Of a stretch of DNA of 64,000 nucleotides, positions 22,101-34,300 are shown piece by piece. The stretch comes from Earliella scabrosa (Eukaryota; Basidiomycota; Agaricomycetes; Polyporales; Polyporaceae): assembly GCA_022605405.1 (NCBI GenBank), contig JABYQQ010000011.1, forward strand, positions 744,001 to 808,000, given 5' to 3'. The position numbers and the translations under genes are program-made. The notes below the pieces were generated by a model. It was not told the DNA's origin, did not search any database, and saw nothing but the letters and a program-made list of their open reading frames with translations. Numbering within the stretch: the stretch's first letter is position 1; every line of letters starts with the position of its first letter.

Positions 22101-22563
22101 TGAGAGCAGCGCTTGTCGCGCGCGACCAGGCACGCGCATGGCCAGCACCATGGCCAGCACCAGAGAACGCGCGCGACTGGTCAGTAGGCTCCCGCCGTGT
22201 AGTCTGATCGGCCTGGCTCAGACTGACGATGCGCACCGATCGTGGAGTTGCCTTTCTGCCCACAATGACGGGCTCGGTGCTGGGGCCTGCTTCGCTGAAC
22301 ATGCCAACAACCGAGGACTGCAGAGTGGAACGAGGAGCAGGGCCGGGAGGACGTTTGGGGAGCCACGACGGGTAGCCTTCTGAACTTGACGAGACGCCGA
22401 GCGGTGACTGGGGAGAGGACGACTGGCCTTCGGATACGGGCGTTGGTCCGTGCGCGGGGTCCCTCGACTGGTCCGTTGTGTTACCCGCCGAGCTCGGCCT
22501 CGAGGCGGACTTTGGCGACGGCGACTCCGGGGTGGAAGAGCTGGACTGTTGTTGTCGTGACAT
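19140..22563 (-). CDS. Multipass membrane protein with long disordered C-terminal tail
   Basis: Four exons (21899-22563, 21687-21847, 21224-21626, 19140-21168) join in phase to 1085 residues. Residues 1 to about 185 are Ser/Pro-rich. Then come about five hydrophobic spans between residues 190 and 415, for example WYYLFPLFVFAHIPLQTFF, AACWFAWIFVV-like IACWFAWIFVVFIVYEVIY, FNFAAMSSYVNFCFMYYI, ALCMALLFAF and AWRILVLLISWIGLWIL. After a cytoplasmic-looking stretch (WSWKECTILRIKDAYDFCL) the tail of about 600 residues is rich in Ser, Arg and Pro, with an unbroken Glu run in TGDEEEEEEEEEEEG. I do not recognise the family. Arrangement suggests a conserved fungal membrane protein whose tail is a regulatory or phosphorylated region; that is inference. 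Its upstream side (22564-24119) is free of genes. Confidence 0.8.
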
Positions 22564-24119
22564 GAGCGTTGATTATGTTGTAGGAGAGCATCCAAGTCAG
22601 TAGATTAGCCAGACGAGAAGAGAGTCCGTGGAGATTAGATGCGGTTTCGCGCAGGAGGGAGGGGGAGGGCAGCGTGAAGGGACACAGCACGGCGAGCTGA
22701 ACACGGGCTCTTTGGTGCTACTGCTGCTGGAGGGCCGTGAACGCGAGGGCCTCGTGTTATGACGACGGGCAGCCTCGTGTTGAGCGAGCAGTGGGAGAGG
22801 ACGCGCGAGGGAAATCGAAGGGGGCAGGCGCGTCTTCAACATCAACGACTTACCGAATTTGGCAGGGCTGCCTTAGCCGTCGGTCTGCTCCGGGGTTTGC
22901 TTCCGTGTGCCTCGCCGGCTCCGGTGATGCGTGCAAATTGCCTCCGAACTGGCGCTTCCGTCGAAAGGGTCGTCCGAGGCGAAGTTGGGCGAAAACGAGT
23001 GTGAGCTTCTTTCTTCCAGCTTGAGAACAAGGAGCGACAGTCAGACGAGCAGGAGCAGGTCGAGGTGGTGGTATATGATCAAGGTATGTGTGGGCGTGAC
23101 CCGCTCTCCGTGCGCCCTTCTATTCTGCGTTGCCATGATGACCGCGCCGTTCGCACAGTCCCGACCACGACGTTGACGCTCTTGTGTGTCTCTAGATGCG
23201 ATGGACGTCGCGTCGCGTACGCAAAGGCCGTTGGATAGTCACCAACACCCTCCCTGGGAGAGACGTTCCATGCAGTAGTCATCGATGCACTGCCGGTCAG
23301 TACTGTGAATGATCCTTTATGCCATACATATGGCTCCAGTCTGTTTGTCCGGTTACGATCGCTCGCCGATAAGTCGACGAGCGATTTTAACCGGAGGCGG
23401 CGGTTTTGTCTCGCTGATCCGGACGCATAATTCTGAGCCATCTGTTCGAACTTCGAACCAGTGAGACTTCCTCCTGCTGCGTTCTTGTCTACCTCGCTGA
23501 CCCAGGACCTAACAGGGGGCACTCACCGAACGTGTTTGCTCATGGTACCCAGTCGACTCTCGGGGGAAAGACTGGCGAGCATGGTCGCTATATGCGCCTC
23601 ACTCACCTGCTATTGTGTCGGTCCCTTCAGGGTAGAGGGTGTATGCCACGTGCGGATACAGAGCGCGAAATGAAACAGTAAGTTGCCGTTGAACGTTGAG
23701 AACATGCACAATCACGCACGATGATAATCAACTTCTGCGCCGCGCAGCAGGGCGTCGGTGCGCACTTCCTGCCCCAGAAAGCCAGCGGCTGAATATGATT
23801 CGACCCGCAGCGTCTTTGGTGGTGGATTGTAGCCTCGTCTGGGCTCGGAGGTCGGTGCATATGCGGACGAAGATGTGGGGGACAGACAAATAGCAGCTCC
23901 GTGTTGCTGACGCTATATATACGCCTCGCGCAGGCCTCGATCCAGCCCCTGGAGAGCTATGCAAATGACGTTCCGATTCCTCTTTCCCAATCCGGCAAGT
24001 GTCCTGCCATTCATGGACAAGTGAAGCTCGCAGTGACAGTCCAACTGCCTCAGTGATGAGTATGTAGTCGTAGGCGCATCTACGCTCATACAGTATCCTA
24101 CAGAAACTTCATGGCAAGG
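22564..24119. other. Intergenic, 1.55 kb
   Basis: No supported gene. Short ORFs on both strands (for example 23079-23522) lack domains and start context. A TATATATA-like tract lies at about 23912-23919 without an associated gene. Confidence 0.5.
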
Positions 24120-25960
24120 TCAACGTTTGTATCGGGTGTTAGTGGGAGCGGTATCTCGGCACGTCACTGCACCGACGACCGTGCTCAGTGCTTGGATCAT
24201 CTCATGGTGTACCGCATCCAGCCGCGGCCCTCTATCCCGGCCAGCCAACTCCAATTCAAGCTCGTCCAGTCTGAATCCAACTCGTGCCCGATGCTCAAAG
24301 CAATCGAACATAGAGGTAAGTATATCCCTACGCCACCAAAGATGTTTGAGGCGCAGTACTCGCAGTTGGGGGAGCGTCATCAAGCTTCCTGAGAGGGCTA
24401 CAGTGAGTTCATCGATCCGCAACGTCTCTGCGGTAGCCCAATTCCTGTACGAGAGCTCGAGTGTCGATATTCTGGGAAACGACCGGAAGACCTCCACAAA
24501 AGCATACGCGGATGGTGCAGGTTCGGGAGCATTGCCCGATAATGCGAGGGACAACTTTGTAAGCGGGGACGCTCCGAAGAGGGTGCAGAAGTCGCTTAAG
24601 AGCGCATCCAGCGAGTACTCCCATCGCGGCGACCGGGAGGAATTGCGATCGACGAGGAACTGTACGGTGATCTGTCCCGTGCGGCCATCCTCCAAGGTGG
24701 TCTTGCATATCAATGTAGCGTCGTATGTACAGTCCGGATTCGTATGGAAGCTGATCGAGGCAGACTCGGTCGCTTGAAGGATAGGAAGACAGTGGGGATC
24801 TTGGGGAAGCATGTCCATTAATCCTCGAGCGGCCTCCTCGGGCACATCGTTGGTAAGCATTGTATCCCACCATAGCTCGATAGTAGCGTATGGGGAGAGC
24901 CGGATGTGGCAGAGGAGTGCCTGTATGTCGAAGATGCAGGATGGGACTATCAGCTTGAGATGCTCGAGACGGGAGAGGTCTACGACGCGCTTCGACGCTA
25001 GCGGGTCTCGGCGCCGCCGAGATATCCAGCCGGAATAAGGAAAGCCACGATTCAGATCTAGGTGCCGAAGGGGTCCATGTGACAACACCTCGAGGGTCTC
25101 GAGGAACTCGTCCAGAGTCCCGTCGTCCATCAACGTTGCTCGGAGGATGGCGAGTGTGTGCAGGTTTCGGAGGATAGGCCACTCCCACAATATGAACGTC
25201 TCGGAAACCCAGAGTCGGCGGAGGGCCGGAAGGAGATCGACTTTGAGCTCGAATTCGTCGTCGTCCCACTCTCCGCCATTCATGTAGATCAGCAGCTCCT
25301 CGAGTGCGGGCATGTGCGTCTCCCACAGCGCGTCTAAGGCATTCATCATACTGCGCCCGTATTGGTTGATGATGTTCAGCCTGCGGATACGGGATGCATT
25401 GGCGAGGATGATATCCAAGCCGGGTACATCGGTAAGGTACTTGAGCGTCAGGTCGACGGTCAGATTCGCAGACCGCGTGAAGGCAAGCGCGAGCCACTCC
25501 TTAGGTGTATTGCTCTCCACAACGACAGACCGCCAGAGGTCTGGCGTGGCGCGCGCAACCGCGTGCCAATAGTGACAGACAAGCATGAGAGGTGGAAAGC
25601 CCTTGCAAGAAGGGGTCTCGTAGGTCCACTTGCAGCCTGCAGCTGGATCTATGTTGTCCCACATCAGATCGTGCAAAATGGACTCGGTGGAGAGCTGAAA
25701 AATCATGGAAAGCAGCTCAACGGGCAGGCGAGAGACAGGGGAATGAGGATATGATCGGATAGCATGATTTGAGGACCGGGATTGACGCACTTGCGAAGGG
25801 GGGAAGTTCCGGCGACCGATGGCATTGCTGGAGGTGAAGGTGGCGACAGTCCTTGGAAGCTGTCTAGTCGTTACCTGTATCTACCAGTTCAGCTCTGTAT
25901 AGCGTGGGCGCTATTTGCTGAGGACGTGAGACGTACCTCCATGTCCTCTCCAGATGACAT
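24120..25960 (-). CDS. F-box / LRR-like protein with tiny first exon
   Basis: The main open frame has no ATG at its 5' end (only GTG at 25790) but stays open to about 25879. A 24-nt first exon (25937-25960, MSSGEDME) with donor GTACGT joins in phase 0 to an acceptor at 25859 or 25874, giving about 587 residues with the first choice. F-box part: SRLPVELLSMIFQLS, then FPPLMLVCHYWHAVARATP followed by LWRSV. A leucine-rich body follows, and the C-terminal motif is FVEVFRSFPRISTLELSYR. Family role: SCF adaptor, substrate unknown. The first exon is inferred from splice signals and phase and is less certain than the main exon. Confidence 0.8.
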
Positions 25961-26514
25961 GATAGGTGACAAGGAAAACGAATTGGTGGTAAGTATATGT
26001 GTTGACAGTAGTGGTCGGTGATCAGGGGGAGGGTGATCACCAAGCTGCGTTCGAGTCGGACTCGACAGGACCTGAGTAAGAGTATAATAAATATATGAAA
26101 CACCATCGCCATTGTAGAATGCGTCTAATGGACAATGAAATACTTGACGCTCACCTCGACGAGACAAAGAACTCGGGGACTCCCCTACGATCACGAAGAT
26201 CGTGCTAGAGCCTAGCGGCACTGCTCCGTAACAGGCTAAGTGTTTGTCCGCTGTGCATAAAGGTAGACCCCGAGTCCTTGATGGTGATGTTCGGCCGAAT
26301 AGGTGAAGATTCGGTCGGAGTGACAGAAACCGGCCCGGTCCGATCTGACGGAGACTCTCTATTCCCAAATTGGTATCCGAGACGCCCGCAACTGAGAGAA
26401 CAGGGAGAACAGGGCATGTCACATAGGTGTATTGTTGCATACAATCATAGTATCATAGGCATACGAGGGGAAAATGACGAAGGAAAAAGTAGGAGACATA
26501 GGCTGAAAGCGCAC
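25961..26514. other. Intergenic
   Basis: Promoter side of one F-box gene and 3' side of the next. The small first exon of the F-box gene ends at the left edge. Nothing else supported. Confidence 0.5.
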
Positions 26515-28202
26515 TTATCCATACAGACAAACCGGACCCCGCACCAGCTTTTGGAGTTCCGTCAACGCCCACCTCTGGTAACTCTCCGAGTGCTGGTGGC
26601 GCGGACGATCCTGGAGTTCAACGAGCAGCGACTCGAGCCAGGTTCCCGTTCTATACCGCGCCCTCAACGAGTCCATGAGCCGTGGGAGCATTTTGTCGTC
26701 CCACGCGGCGCGGACGAGGCGCAGGTGGCGGAGCTGCGGCAGGATCGTCGGCGGCTGGCTCATGGACCCGTCTGGGTTGACGGTGGCGGCAGGCGGCATG
26801 ATTGCTGAAGCGAGGTCGGTCTGCCCGGTCTGCAGGCCGGTGTACTCGAGCCAGTTAATGTACGGGAACCGGTGCAGGAGCCGTGCGAGGTCGACCGTGG
26901 GGATGGGGTCTGACCATCGCTGGTAGATGCTCAACGCCGTGAGAGGGGCTCGAGCAAGGAGCCGACCGGACTGCTGCACTGCGTCCTTTATGGTGTACAG
27001 CCAAGCGTCCGCCTGCACCTCGTCGAACGCCACAGAGAGCCGTCCGCGGCCTCCGGGAGCGACGCACTGGAAGTCGAAGTCCCTCAACACCGCGTACGAT
27101 GCGGTACGCAAGACCGGGAGACAGGACGTGTCTTGGGGGACAACGTCGAGCAGGCCCAAGGACGCGAAGCGGTCGTCAGTGCCTTCCAGGTCAATGCGAA
27201 CGCGGATGTCGATCTCGGTGGCCGCGTCAAGGTACACGTGAGAGAGGAGCTGGCGGACCTCCCAAGGGTACTCCGTGACGAGGTAGAGCTGGCGGAGCTT
27301 GGGAAGGGAGATGGAGTGCTTGGAGCGGTCCCGGTCGGAGTACAATGGGAACGCGCGATCAATCTTGAGGAACTCAAGGGACTGGCAAGACTGGAGGATG
27401 TAGAGGAAACTTTCCAGGGGGAACGGTCGTGACGGCGAGGGTCCAAGGTACAGTTGCCGCAGCCTGGGAAGGATCGGTGATTGCCAGTCGAAACGGAGGT
27501 AGGTGGCCTCAAGCTTGCGGAGGCTGGGTAGGAGGGGTGGCTGGAGGTCAGGAACGCGTTGTGTGTCCGTGGTGTGCGGGACGGTGTTGATCCACAACTC
27601 GGTCAGTGCCGGCATTGGTGTCTTCGAGAGCAGATTCTCCATGAGAGACATCGTGCGATTGTCTAGCGATACCACGATGAGCTTGCTAATGCGAGCTGCA
27701 TTGGCGGTGAGTGTCTTCATTACCGACGGTATACTCTCTGGCGAATGGAAAGTGACCTCGATGGGGGTGGTGTTCGGGCTGTTTTGCAAAGCGAGAGATA
27801 GTCCCTTGCCGGTGCGGCCAACGTCTACGACCCTCCAGAGACTTGCGTCGCCATTTGCTACCGACCGCCAGAAGCGACAGGTAGAGGAAGCTTGGAGCCA
27901 ACCTCGGCGCCGCCGGTAGAGCTTCCACGGCGGCAAATTGTCCACGACCTCGTCTTCGACCATACTCGCAAATATCTTGCATAGAAGCTCGGGCGGAAAG
28001 TGTGTCAGTCCTGACTGCCGACCGATAGGCGCAGGTAGGACTCGCGGTTGGCGTCGAGAACCACTCGCCTTCGCTGGCCCTTGTGCGACACGAGGGTAAG
28101 CGATGTACCGCACAGACGCAGAAGATGGTTCGGAACGACGCTGCATCAAGAGTTAGTGATAGTGAGAAAGTCATAGTGAAGGCTGCTGCTTACATAGCTC
28201 AT
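26515..28202 (-). CDS. F-box / LRR-like protein with 9-nt first exon
   Basis: Main exon 26515-28140. A 9-nt first exon at 28194-28202 (MSY) is followed by a textbook 53-bp intron: donor GTAAGC, branch-like CTAAC, acceptor GCAG. Joined product 544 residues. F-box part: LTHFPPELLCKIFASMVED, then GWLQASSTCRFWRSVANGD and SLWRVV. The body has many leucine-rich stretches such as LPSLRKLEATYLRF and LPRLRQLYLGPS. An alternative start inside the intron (ATG at 28146) would give nearly the same protein. Family role: SCF adaptor, substrate unknown. Confidence 0.83.
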
Positions 28203-29203
28203 TGATGCCTGTCGGAAGGTGGCGAGGGAAGAGGGGCTATATGTTAACCTTGCAACATGAGTTAGACATAGACATTGGGAAAATCATGTGAAAACTCACG
28301 ATTGCTCGGGGCAAATAGAGACGAGACGGGATTGCACTCACTTTATGGTCACAGACACGAGGCGTCGAGGAGACGGGCGCGGTCAAAGCGGCGCTGCAAC
28401 TGCCGTGTATAGCAATACGAACGGTCAAAGCGCGAGTGGCTCAGCGAAAGCGGATGCCGAGACCGGGGTCAGTCCCAGACAACCTGAGACACGCAGATCC
28501 TCGGTGCGTCAGACAAAAGCGGTGAAGCTCAGCAGCCCCCGCTCTCGTGTCCGCAAAAGCGGCTCGCTGATGCGAAGCACGGTGAGGACCAAAGCGCAGG
28601 TGGCTCGCCGTAGTAGCGTCTCTTGTGTCCTCTAAGATTGATACCGAGGACGACACCGAGTAAGTACAATAATTCTGAGGTCGCTTAAGGTTGTCTGCAG
28701 TCGTCATAGCGGCCGGACAAAACTCACCTGTGTGGTCCGGGCGCTATCGTTAAGGCCTTCATCCCAGGATGGCATATGGGAGTCGTTGCACGCTCCTGAA
28801 GTTGTCCTCCAATCTTCCTGTGAGCATTTTCGGGTGCGGGTGCCAGCAAGTCACGATGAGAATCGAATGTTCCCTCTGTTCAGTGAGGTGCCAAGGTGAG
28901 TTTCTTGATGGGTCCAAGCACTAGGGTCCGGGAGCTTGGAACTCCGCTCCCGGCAGTTGCCGACCGCTAGTTCGATTCTGCTACTGGCGCTTTCATGCTC
29001 TTCAAACCTTCGCCTCCAAAGCCACTGCTAGTAGTCGAGCTTACCAGTACGTCTGACATCTTCTATCCGAACTTGACAAGGTGCATCTGTTGTACTTTAT
29101 GACCGTGTACAGGGCACTAAAGAGCATGTTTTGTACAGCCTCTGCGACCCCCACTGAACACATCTAGATCTTCTGTCCTGGTTAGCGGACCATCCTCCCA
29201 CGC
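28203..29203. other. Divergent promoter region of two F-box genes
   Basis: 1.0 kb between divergent F-box genes. 28384-28615 holds several loose AAAGCGG-containing segments of uneven spacing. No supported gene. Confidence 0.5.
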
Positions 29204-30787
29204 ATGGCGCACGCTTCTGGCCTAGCACGACATATATCAAGTCTTCCAAACGAGATTCTCTTCCAAGTGTTCATGCTTGATCGAGAATGGTCTACAACCC
29301 CAGACGTACCAGCTGGATGGCACTGGAGCCGACTCATGCTGGTCTGCCGCCACTGGCGCGCGTTGGCGGTGTCAAATCCACGGCTCTGGCAGACGATATA
29401 CATCAAGAAACGCCCCGAGTGGTTGGAGACTTCGGTCCTGCGCAGCGGGAATATTCCTCTTGACATCACCCTCAAAGGCGGAGAAGCCCATATGGTCCAC
29501 CCGATATACGAACAGATATTGTCCCACAGTTTGCCAATACTCTCCTCCGTTCAGCATCGTCTCCGTCGGTTTCGAATCTTCCCATTGTCTCCTCCTGGCT
29601 ACAACAATGCTCTCAAGCTACTGAAAGGCAACCTGCCTGCCCTTGAGCAGTTGTCGCTTTCCGTACTGGCTCGGGTGGGTTTTGGCAGTCGACTCACGTC
29701 GTTGGGGTTTTCCCTGTCGCAACTCCCAAGCCTGCGCGACCTCTGCCTCGAGCATCTATGTGTCACATGGGAGCCTAGCGTTGGGGCATCGTTGCGGCGA
29801 TTGGTTCTTCGGGACTGTGTCTTGAAGTCGTCGACTACGGGAAAGCTATTCCATACACTCGATGAAATGGTGGACGTGCTTGACAGCTGTCGCTCGCTCG
29901 AAGAGTTGAAGCTACATGGAGTATTCGCCTCCATCCCAACCAACACCATCTCTGAGCCGTCTCGGAGGAAGACGTGTTTTCCGAAGCTACGCAAGTTCGT
30001 CATATGGGACAATGCCCCCATCATCTCCCTCCTGCTCTCCCACCTCCAACTCCCAGTAACCGCCCAGGTTCGTCTGGCTTCATACGTCACCATGTACCAA
30101 CGAGAAGTCCGCAACCTCTCCCACCTACTATCGTCTTTCCTTCCTCAAGATCGCACCGGCCTGCCTCACCTGCGTGCTGCTACCGAGGCCCGCGTATCAT
30201 TCGTCAGGATGGATAGCAAGATTCAAGCATGGTGCGGCGACACCAAGCTCACCCTCAAGATTCGCACCACTGGCACTTATCTTACCGACTATCTCCAGCG
30301 TGCCCTTGGCGAATTGCGCGATGTCTTCTCCGAAGCACCATTGGAGCACCTCACCATTTCCGCCGATTTTTCGACAGTCCAGGACACGATGCCGTGGGTG
30401 GAGACATTCACCGCGTTTCCGACGCTCGAGACCATGTACGTGGATGGGTATGGCCCTCCATTGACGCTGGTATCTGCGCTAGCCCATACCATCTCGAAGC
30501 CGACACAAGACCCTTTAGGGTCCGACGACGGCCAGGCGCAGATGGTGGTCTGCCCAAACCTCCGCGAAGTCCAGATGACCGATCTCTCATGGCAACCTGG
30601 CTTCATTGAGGCTGTCATTACTACTTTGCGTCGCCGGAGTACTGTCCTTGGAAGACCTGGCCTAGAGAAGTTCGACATGAACGCCTTCGTCGATGACGAT
30701 CAGCAAGCCGAATTTGACGCAATGATGGAGCTCTACCGAGATGAGCTTGCCTCGCTCGTTCCCAGAGTGGAAATCCGGAAGGTTTGA
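29204..30787 (+). CDS. F-box / LRR-like protein
   Basis: Single exon, 527 residues, ATG at 29204. F-box part: SSLPNEILFQVFMLDREW, then HWSRLMLVCRHWRALAVSNP followed by LWQTIYI. Leucine-rich body with LPSLRDLCLEHLCVTWEP. C-terminal motif: WVETFTAFPTLETMYVDGYG, then LVSALAHT. Closest relative in the window is the gene at 7537-9102, judged from shared F-box and C-terminal wording and the NAPIISLLLSHLQLP / KAPVVARFLSYIRVP segment. Family role: SCF adaptor, substrate unknown. Confidence 0.87.
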   Translation: MAHASGLARHISSLPNEILFQVFMLDREWSTTPDVPAGWHWSRLMLVCRHWRALAVSNPRLWQTIYIKKRPEWLETSVLRSGNIPLDITLKGGEAHMVHPIYEQILSHSLPILSSVQHRLRRFRIFPLSPPGYNNALKLLKGNLPALEQLSLSVLARVGFGSRLTSLGFSLSQLPSLRDLCLEHLCVTWEPSVGASLRRLVLRDCVLKSSTTGKLFHTLDEMVDVLDSCRSLEELKLHGVFASIPTNTISEPSRRKTCFPKLRKFVIWDNAPIISLLLSHLQLPVTAQVRLASYVTMYQREVRNLSHLLSSFLPQDRTGLPHLRAATEARVSFVRMDSKIQAWCGDTKLTLKIRTTGTYLTDYLQRALGELRDVFSEAPLEHLTISADFSTVQDTMPWVETFTAFPTLETMYVDGYGPPLTLVSALAHTISKPTQDPLGSDDGQAQMVVCPNLREVQMTDLSWQPGFIEAVITTLRRRSTVLGRPGLEKFDMNAFVDDDQQAEFDAMMELYRDELASLVPRVEIRKV

Positions 30788-31336
30788 CCCTCGTGCGTAA
30801 TCGTGCGTAATCTTGAACCCAACTCTTCGCGGCGTGCTGATAATCTTTCCCTCTACTTAGGTTTCGACTCCACGGTCACACTTAGATCTATGTCTTGTAT
30901 ATACATCATCACTCCTACTGACGGACTGTTCGTTTAACCTCGTGTACACGTTCAACCGAACTCGGCTGCCAGTGTTAGAGACGTCCGTTGGCGACGACCC
31001 AGTCATTACGGGTCTCGCATCTCCGAGTAGGCTCACCTATATCGATATCTATTAATGTGCATGGAGTAGCTGCGGCAAGTTAGACACGGCGACCTCTGAA
31101 TGTCGAGCGAGGCGACATCGTACGGACGACAAAGAACAATGCTTGAACAACCTCGTATTCTGTGAAGAATCTACTGTTACAAGGAATGCTGTAATTGCAG
31201 TTCACTGACGTATGGACGATGGGCAACAGTCACCCAACGCGGTGCCAATCATCGCATGCAACAGCTGTAGCGTGCCAGTGGACCCAGGACAAGAATAGTG
31301 AGACCATGCACCGAAAAGTCATGACCAACAAAAGAC
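30788..31336. other. Intergenic, convergent 3' ends
   Basis: 3' regions of the F-box gene and the kinase-like gene. A further 3' exon of the kinase-like gene is conceivable here because its stop overlaps a GTGAGT, but no long coding stretch follows. Confidence 0.5.
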
Positions 31337-34300
31337 TCACGAAAACTCGTCCTCCAGTGCATCGATATCGCGGTATTTCTCCGCATAGCTGTCTGAGATT
31401 ACAGCCCGTTTGAAACTGATGATGGCCAACGAACCGTCTGCCCCTTGGAGAACATTCTTCGGTTTGAGGTCGCGGTGGGATACCCCACGCGCGTGCAGCT
31501 CTTCGACGGCCGCTTGCATCTCCATTCTGCACATGAGGTGTAAAAGGCGTGAGTCCGTGTGTAGTAGGGCGATGGCGCGTAGAAGTCGGAACCTACCGCA
31601 TGGACTCGTCTAGCGCTTCACGCACCCTCTTCCCCGGCTCGTACGAGAGTACAAGGGCGACCATAGGTGTTGAACTGTTCCCCTCGGAGTCCTGTGACTG
31701 TACTACCTCGCGGAACAGACCGAAGCAGCGCGGGATCCGTACGCGGTCCGTCAACTTTCCATTGCCAAGCGCGCCCCGTGCTTGGGCAAGACGAGCATAA
31801 GCTGCTGCTTCACGCTTGAGGTGTTCCTGGCCCCGCGGACTGAGCGCGAGTTTCACGACGAGGAGGTCAACACCATGCTCCGCCGCTGGCCTTTCGGCCA
31901 AGCTGCCAGTCGCGAGCCAGACTTGGTCTACGTCCCATCCGCCGATGCGTGCACGAGCGTCGACACCCAGAACTCCGAGTCCGAGCACAGTGTTTTCCAC
32001 CGATCTGGTACCGCGGCAATGACCGTGCTCGAGCTTGACGTCGACCATGGCTGCAGCAGAAGAGCCTGACGTCGATGGCAGAGAATCATGCCACACGTCC
32101 AGGGCTACAGTGAAAATATCAGCTCCCTTCTGCTCGATCGACGCACCGGACTGCGTGGGCAAATCGCGGGCGAAGTGACGAACCTTCCAATTCTACGTCG
32201 ACTCTGTCAAAGAACGTAGACGCAGGCGAGGCGAGACAATGGCCGTCGTGCACTGTCAGCGCCATTCCATCAAACTTGGCCTCCAGAGCCGCGACCTGGT
32301 CAAGACAACGGCCGAACTGCGATGACGAGGATTCAGCGGTGCAGTCAGACAGGCGGGAGTGCGCACAACGCTCACCTCAGTTGTCGGATGCCGGTACTTC
32401 AACCCCTGGGCGTCCGCGCCCGTCACTGCCTGAAGACCAACGCCAAGATCAACTTGAGAAGTTCCGCTTTGTGTCAATTCGCTGATGCAGCGTTCTAGGA
32501 GCCCCTTCCAATCCAGGGAGTCCCAGACATTCCTCCGCTGGTGGCACGCAGAACCTGTCAGCCACCTGCCAGTACGCTCGTTGATTGCTCGATGTAGCAC
32601 GGCGCGTCCCTCACGCAAGTCAGACACCGGTTCGTAGGTCTTGAACAGCCCCTGGAGCCGTCGCAGGTCCTCTTCCATCGTGCGTACCGGCGGCTCTCGC
32701 TTCTCAGCTCCAGTTCCGGGCGCAGATGCCGCGAGGCGCATCTGCAGCGCCTCGTACGCAAAGGCCGCGATCGCCTCGAACATCGACACAGGCGGCTCGT
32801 CCGAGTCCCGGTTCTCATCATCGTCACTGCTCGATGGGGCTGGGGGCAGGTACGCTTGGTCCGGGAGCATGTCGCGGTTATCAAGCAACCAGCTCGTGAG
32901 CAGCTCCGGGGGAACAGCGCACACTTCGTCCCCACCTTCGCCTCCGCTTTTACCCTCGGGTGCGGGCGCGGGAACGTTCATAGGGAGCGCTTGCAGCAAC
33001 GGCCAGAAATTGGGCGAGAGACCCATCGTGTGCGGATCTTCGGGGTCGCGCATGGCGAACCGGAGCTCGGTGAACCAGTCCGAGACGAAGCACAGTGGAG
33101 TGCGCAAAGCGACCATGTCCCGCCAGATCTGCCGTGCAAGTGGGGACGTCAGCGGACGGGACACTGAGGAAAGAGGATCTGGCAGGGGGCGAGAAGGAAT
33201 GGCACTGGGACTCACTTCAAGGAAGCGCACTTCGAGTCCGGCTGCCAGGCCAGTACGAGGATCTTCGTAGTTCGAGGCTGACTGGGAGCGCGTGTCTTCA
33301 ATGCGTGAGAGATTCAAGTCAGATGAGCCTGATCTGAAAGCACTGGGTCGCCCATACATCTCCGCCGCGTCGTCAGGGTCCACATCCCCAGAGTCTACAT
33401 CCCAGGGCGGCTTATCACCACCGGTAGACGTGCCACTCTCTGCTGTCTCCGCCCGAGCCGGGGGACCCATCCCGGGAGTCGGATATGCGATGTCAATAGA
33501 GCTCCCGCCATCCACAGCCGCGCTGGCGGGCCACAGGTTGTCGTATGGGAGCGTGAGGGAGAGAGGAAAGAGCGTGCGAGTGGCCGGATCCCGGAGTATT
33601 TCACTGTCGAGGCAGCAGAGCCTCATGACGCCATCAGACGAGCGCACTATGAACTCCATCCCGTGCCGCTGTGATTCTTCAGCCACGATGCTCGCGACGA
33701 CGGCCGGGCGACAATAGTCGAGTGGGTGTGGGTTTGAGGCCGTTCGTGCCTGGGTTCGAGTGAGGGCGATGACGGGGGGCACGATGGCGGGAAGGATAGA
33801 AACGCCCCCGGTGGCTGCACAGATGACGATGCGTGAGACGACGGTGAGCACGGGCTCGAGCAGCTGCATGACCAGCGTCTGCAGTACCCCGATGTCCGTA
33901 CTGTCCATGGGGACCGACCGCGAGCCCGCGATTCTTGACCATTCGCCCTGAATGTCGAGCCAGCCCTCTGAGTCGGGCGATATATTGTTGAGCTCCTTGG
34001 TCTCCCGAACGAGTGCTCGCCAGCGTTTCATGATCGCTCTCAGCGTCGAGTCTTGGAGAGGGGCGACCTGGTGGAGGCGTAGGTGATCGGACATGTGGAG
34101 GTCAAACGCCCTCCCAGTCGGAATAAAAGGCAGATTGTGTGTATCCTCGCAATCCAGCGGTTCGAACAGAGGAGGCCTATTAGAGCTCTCGACCTTGGGA
34201 AGAAGCTCATGGGTATATAGTGGCGGAGAGACGATGAATGCGGGTCGCAGAAGCGCATCCCACGTTGGTGGTGCGCAGCTTCGTGTTTGAAATTGCGTAA

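Noticed and set aside
28384..28640. Loose series of AAAGCGG-containing segments
   Set aside because: Spacing is uneven and segments share only 7-10 bases; no clear repeat unit, array or coding frame.
28960..28990. GTTCGATTC, a tRNA T-loop-like word
   Set aside because: Flanking bases do not pair as a T stem and no acceptor stem or anticodon arm is found.
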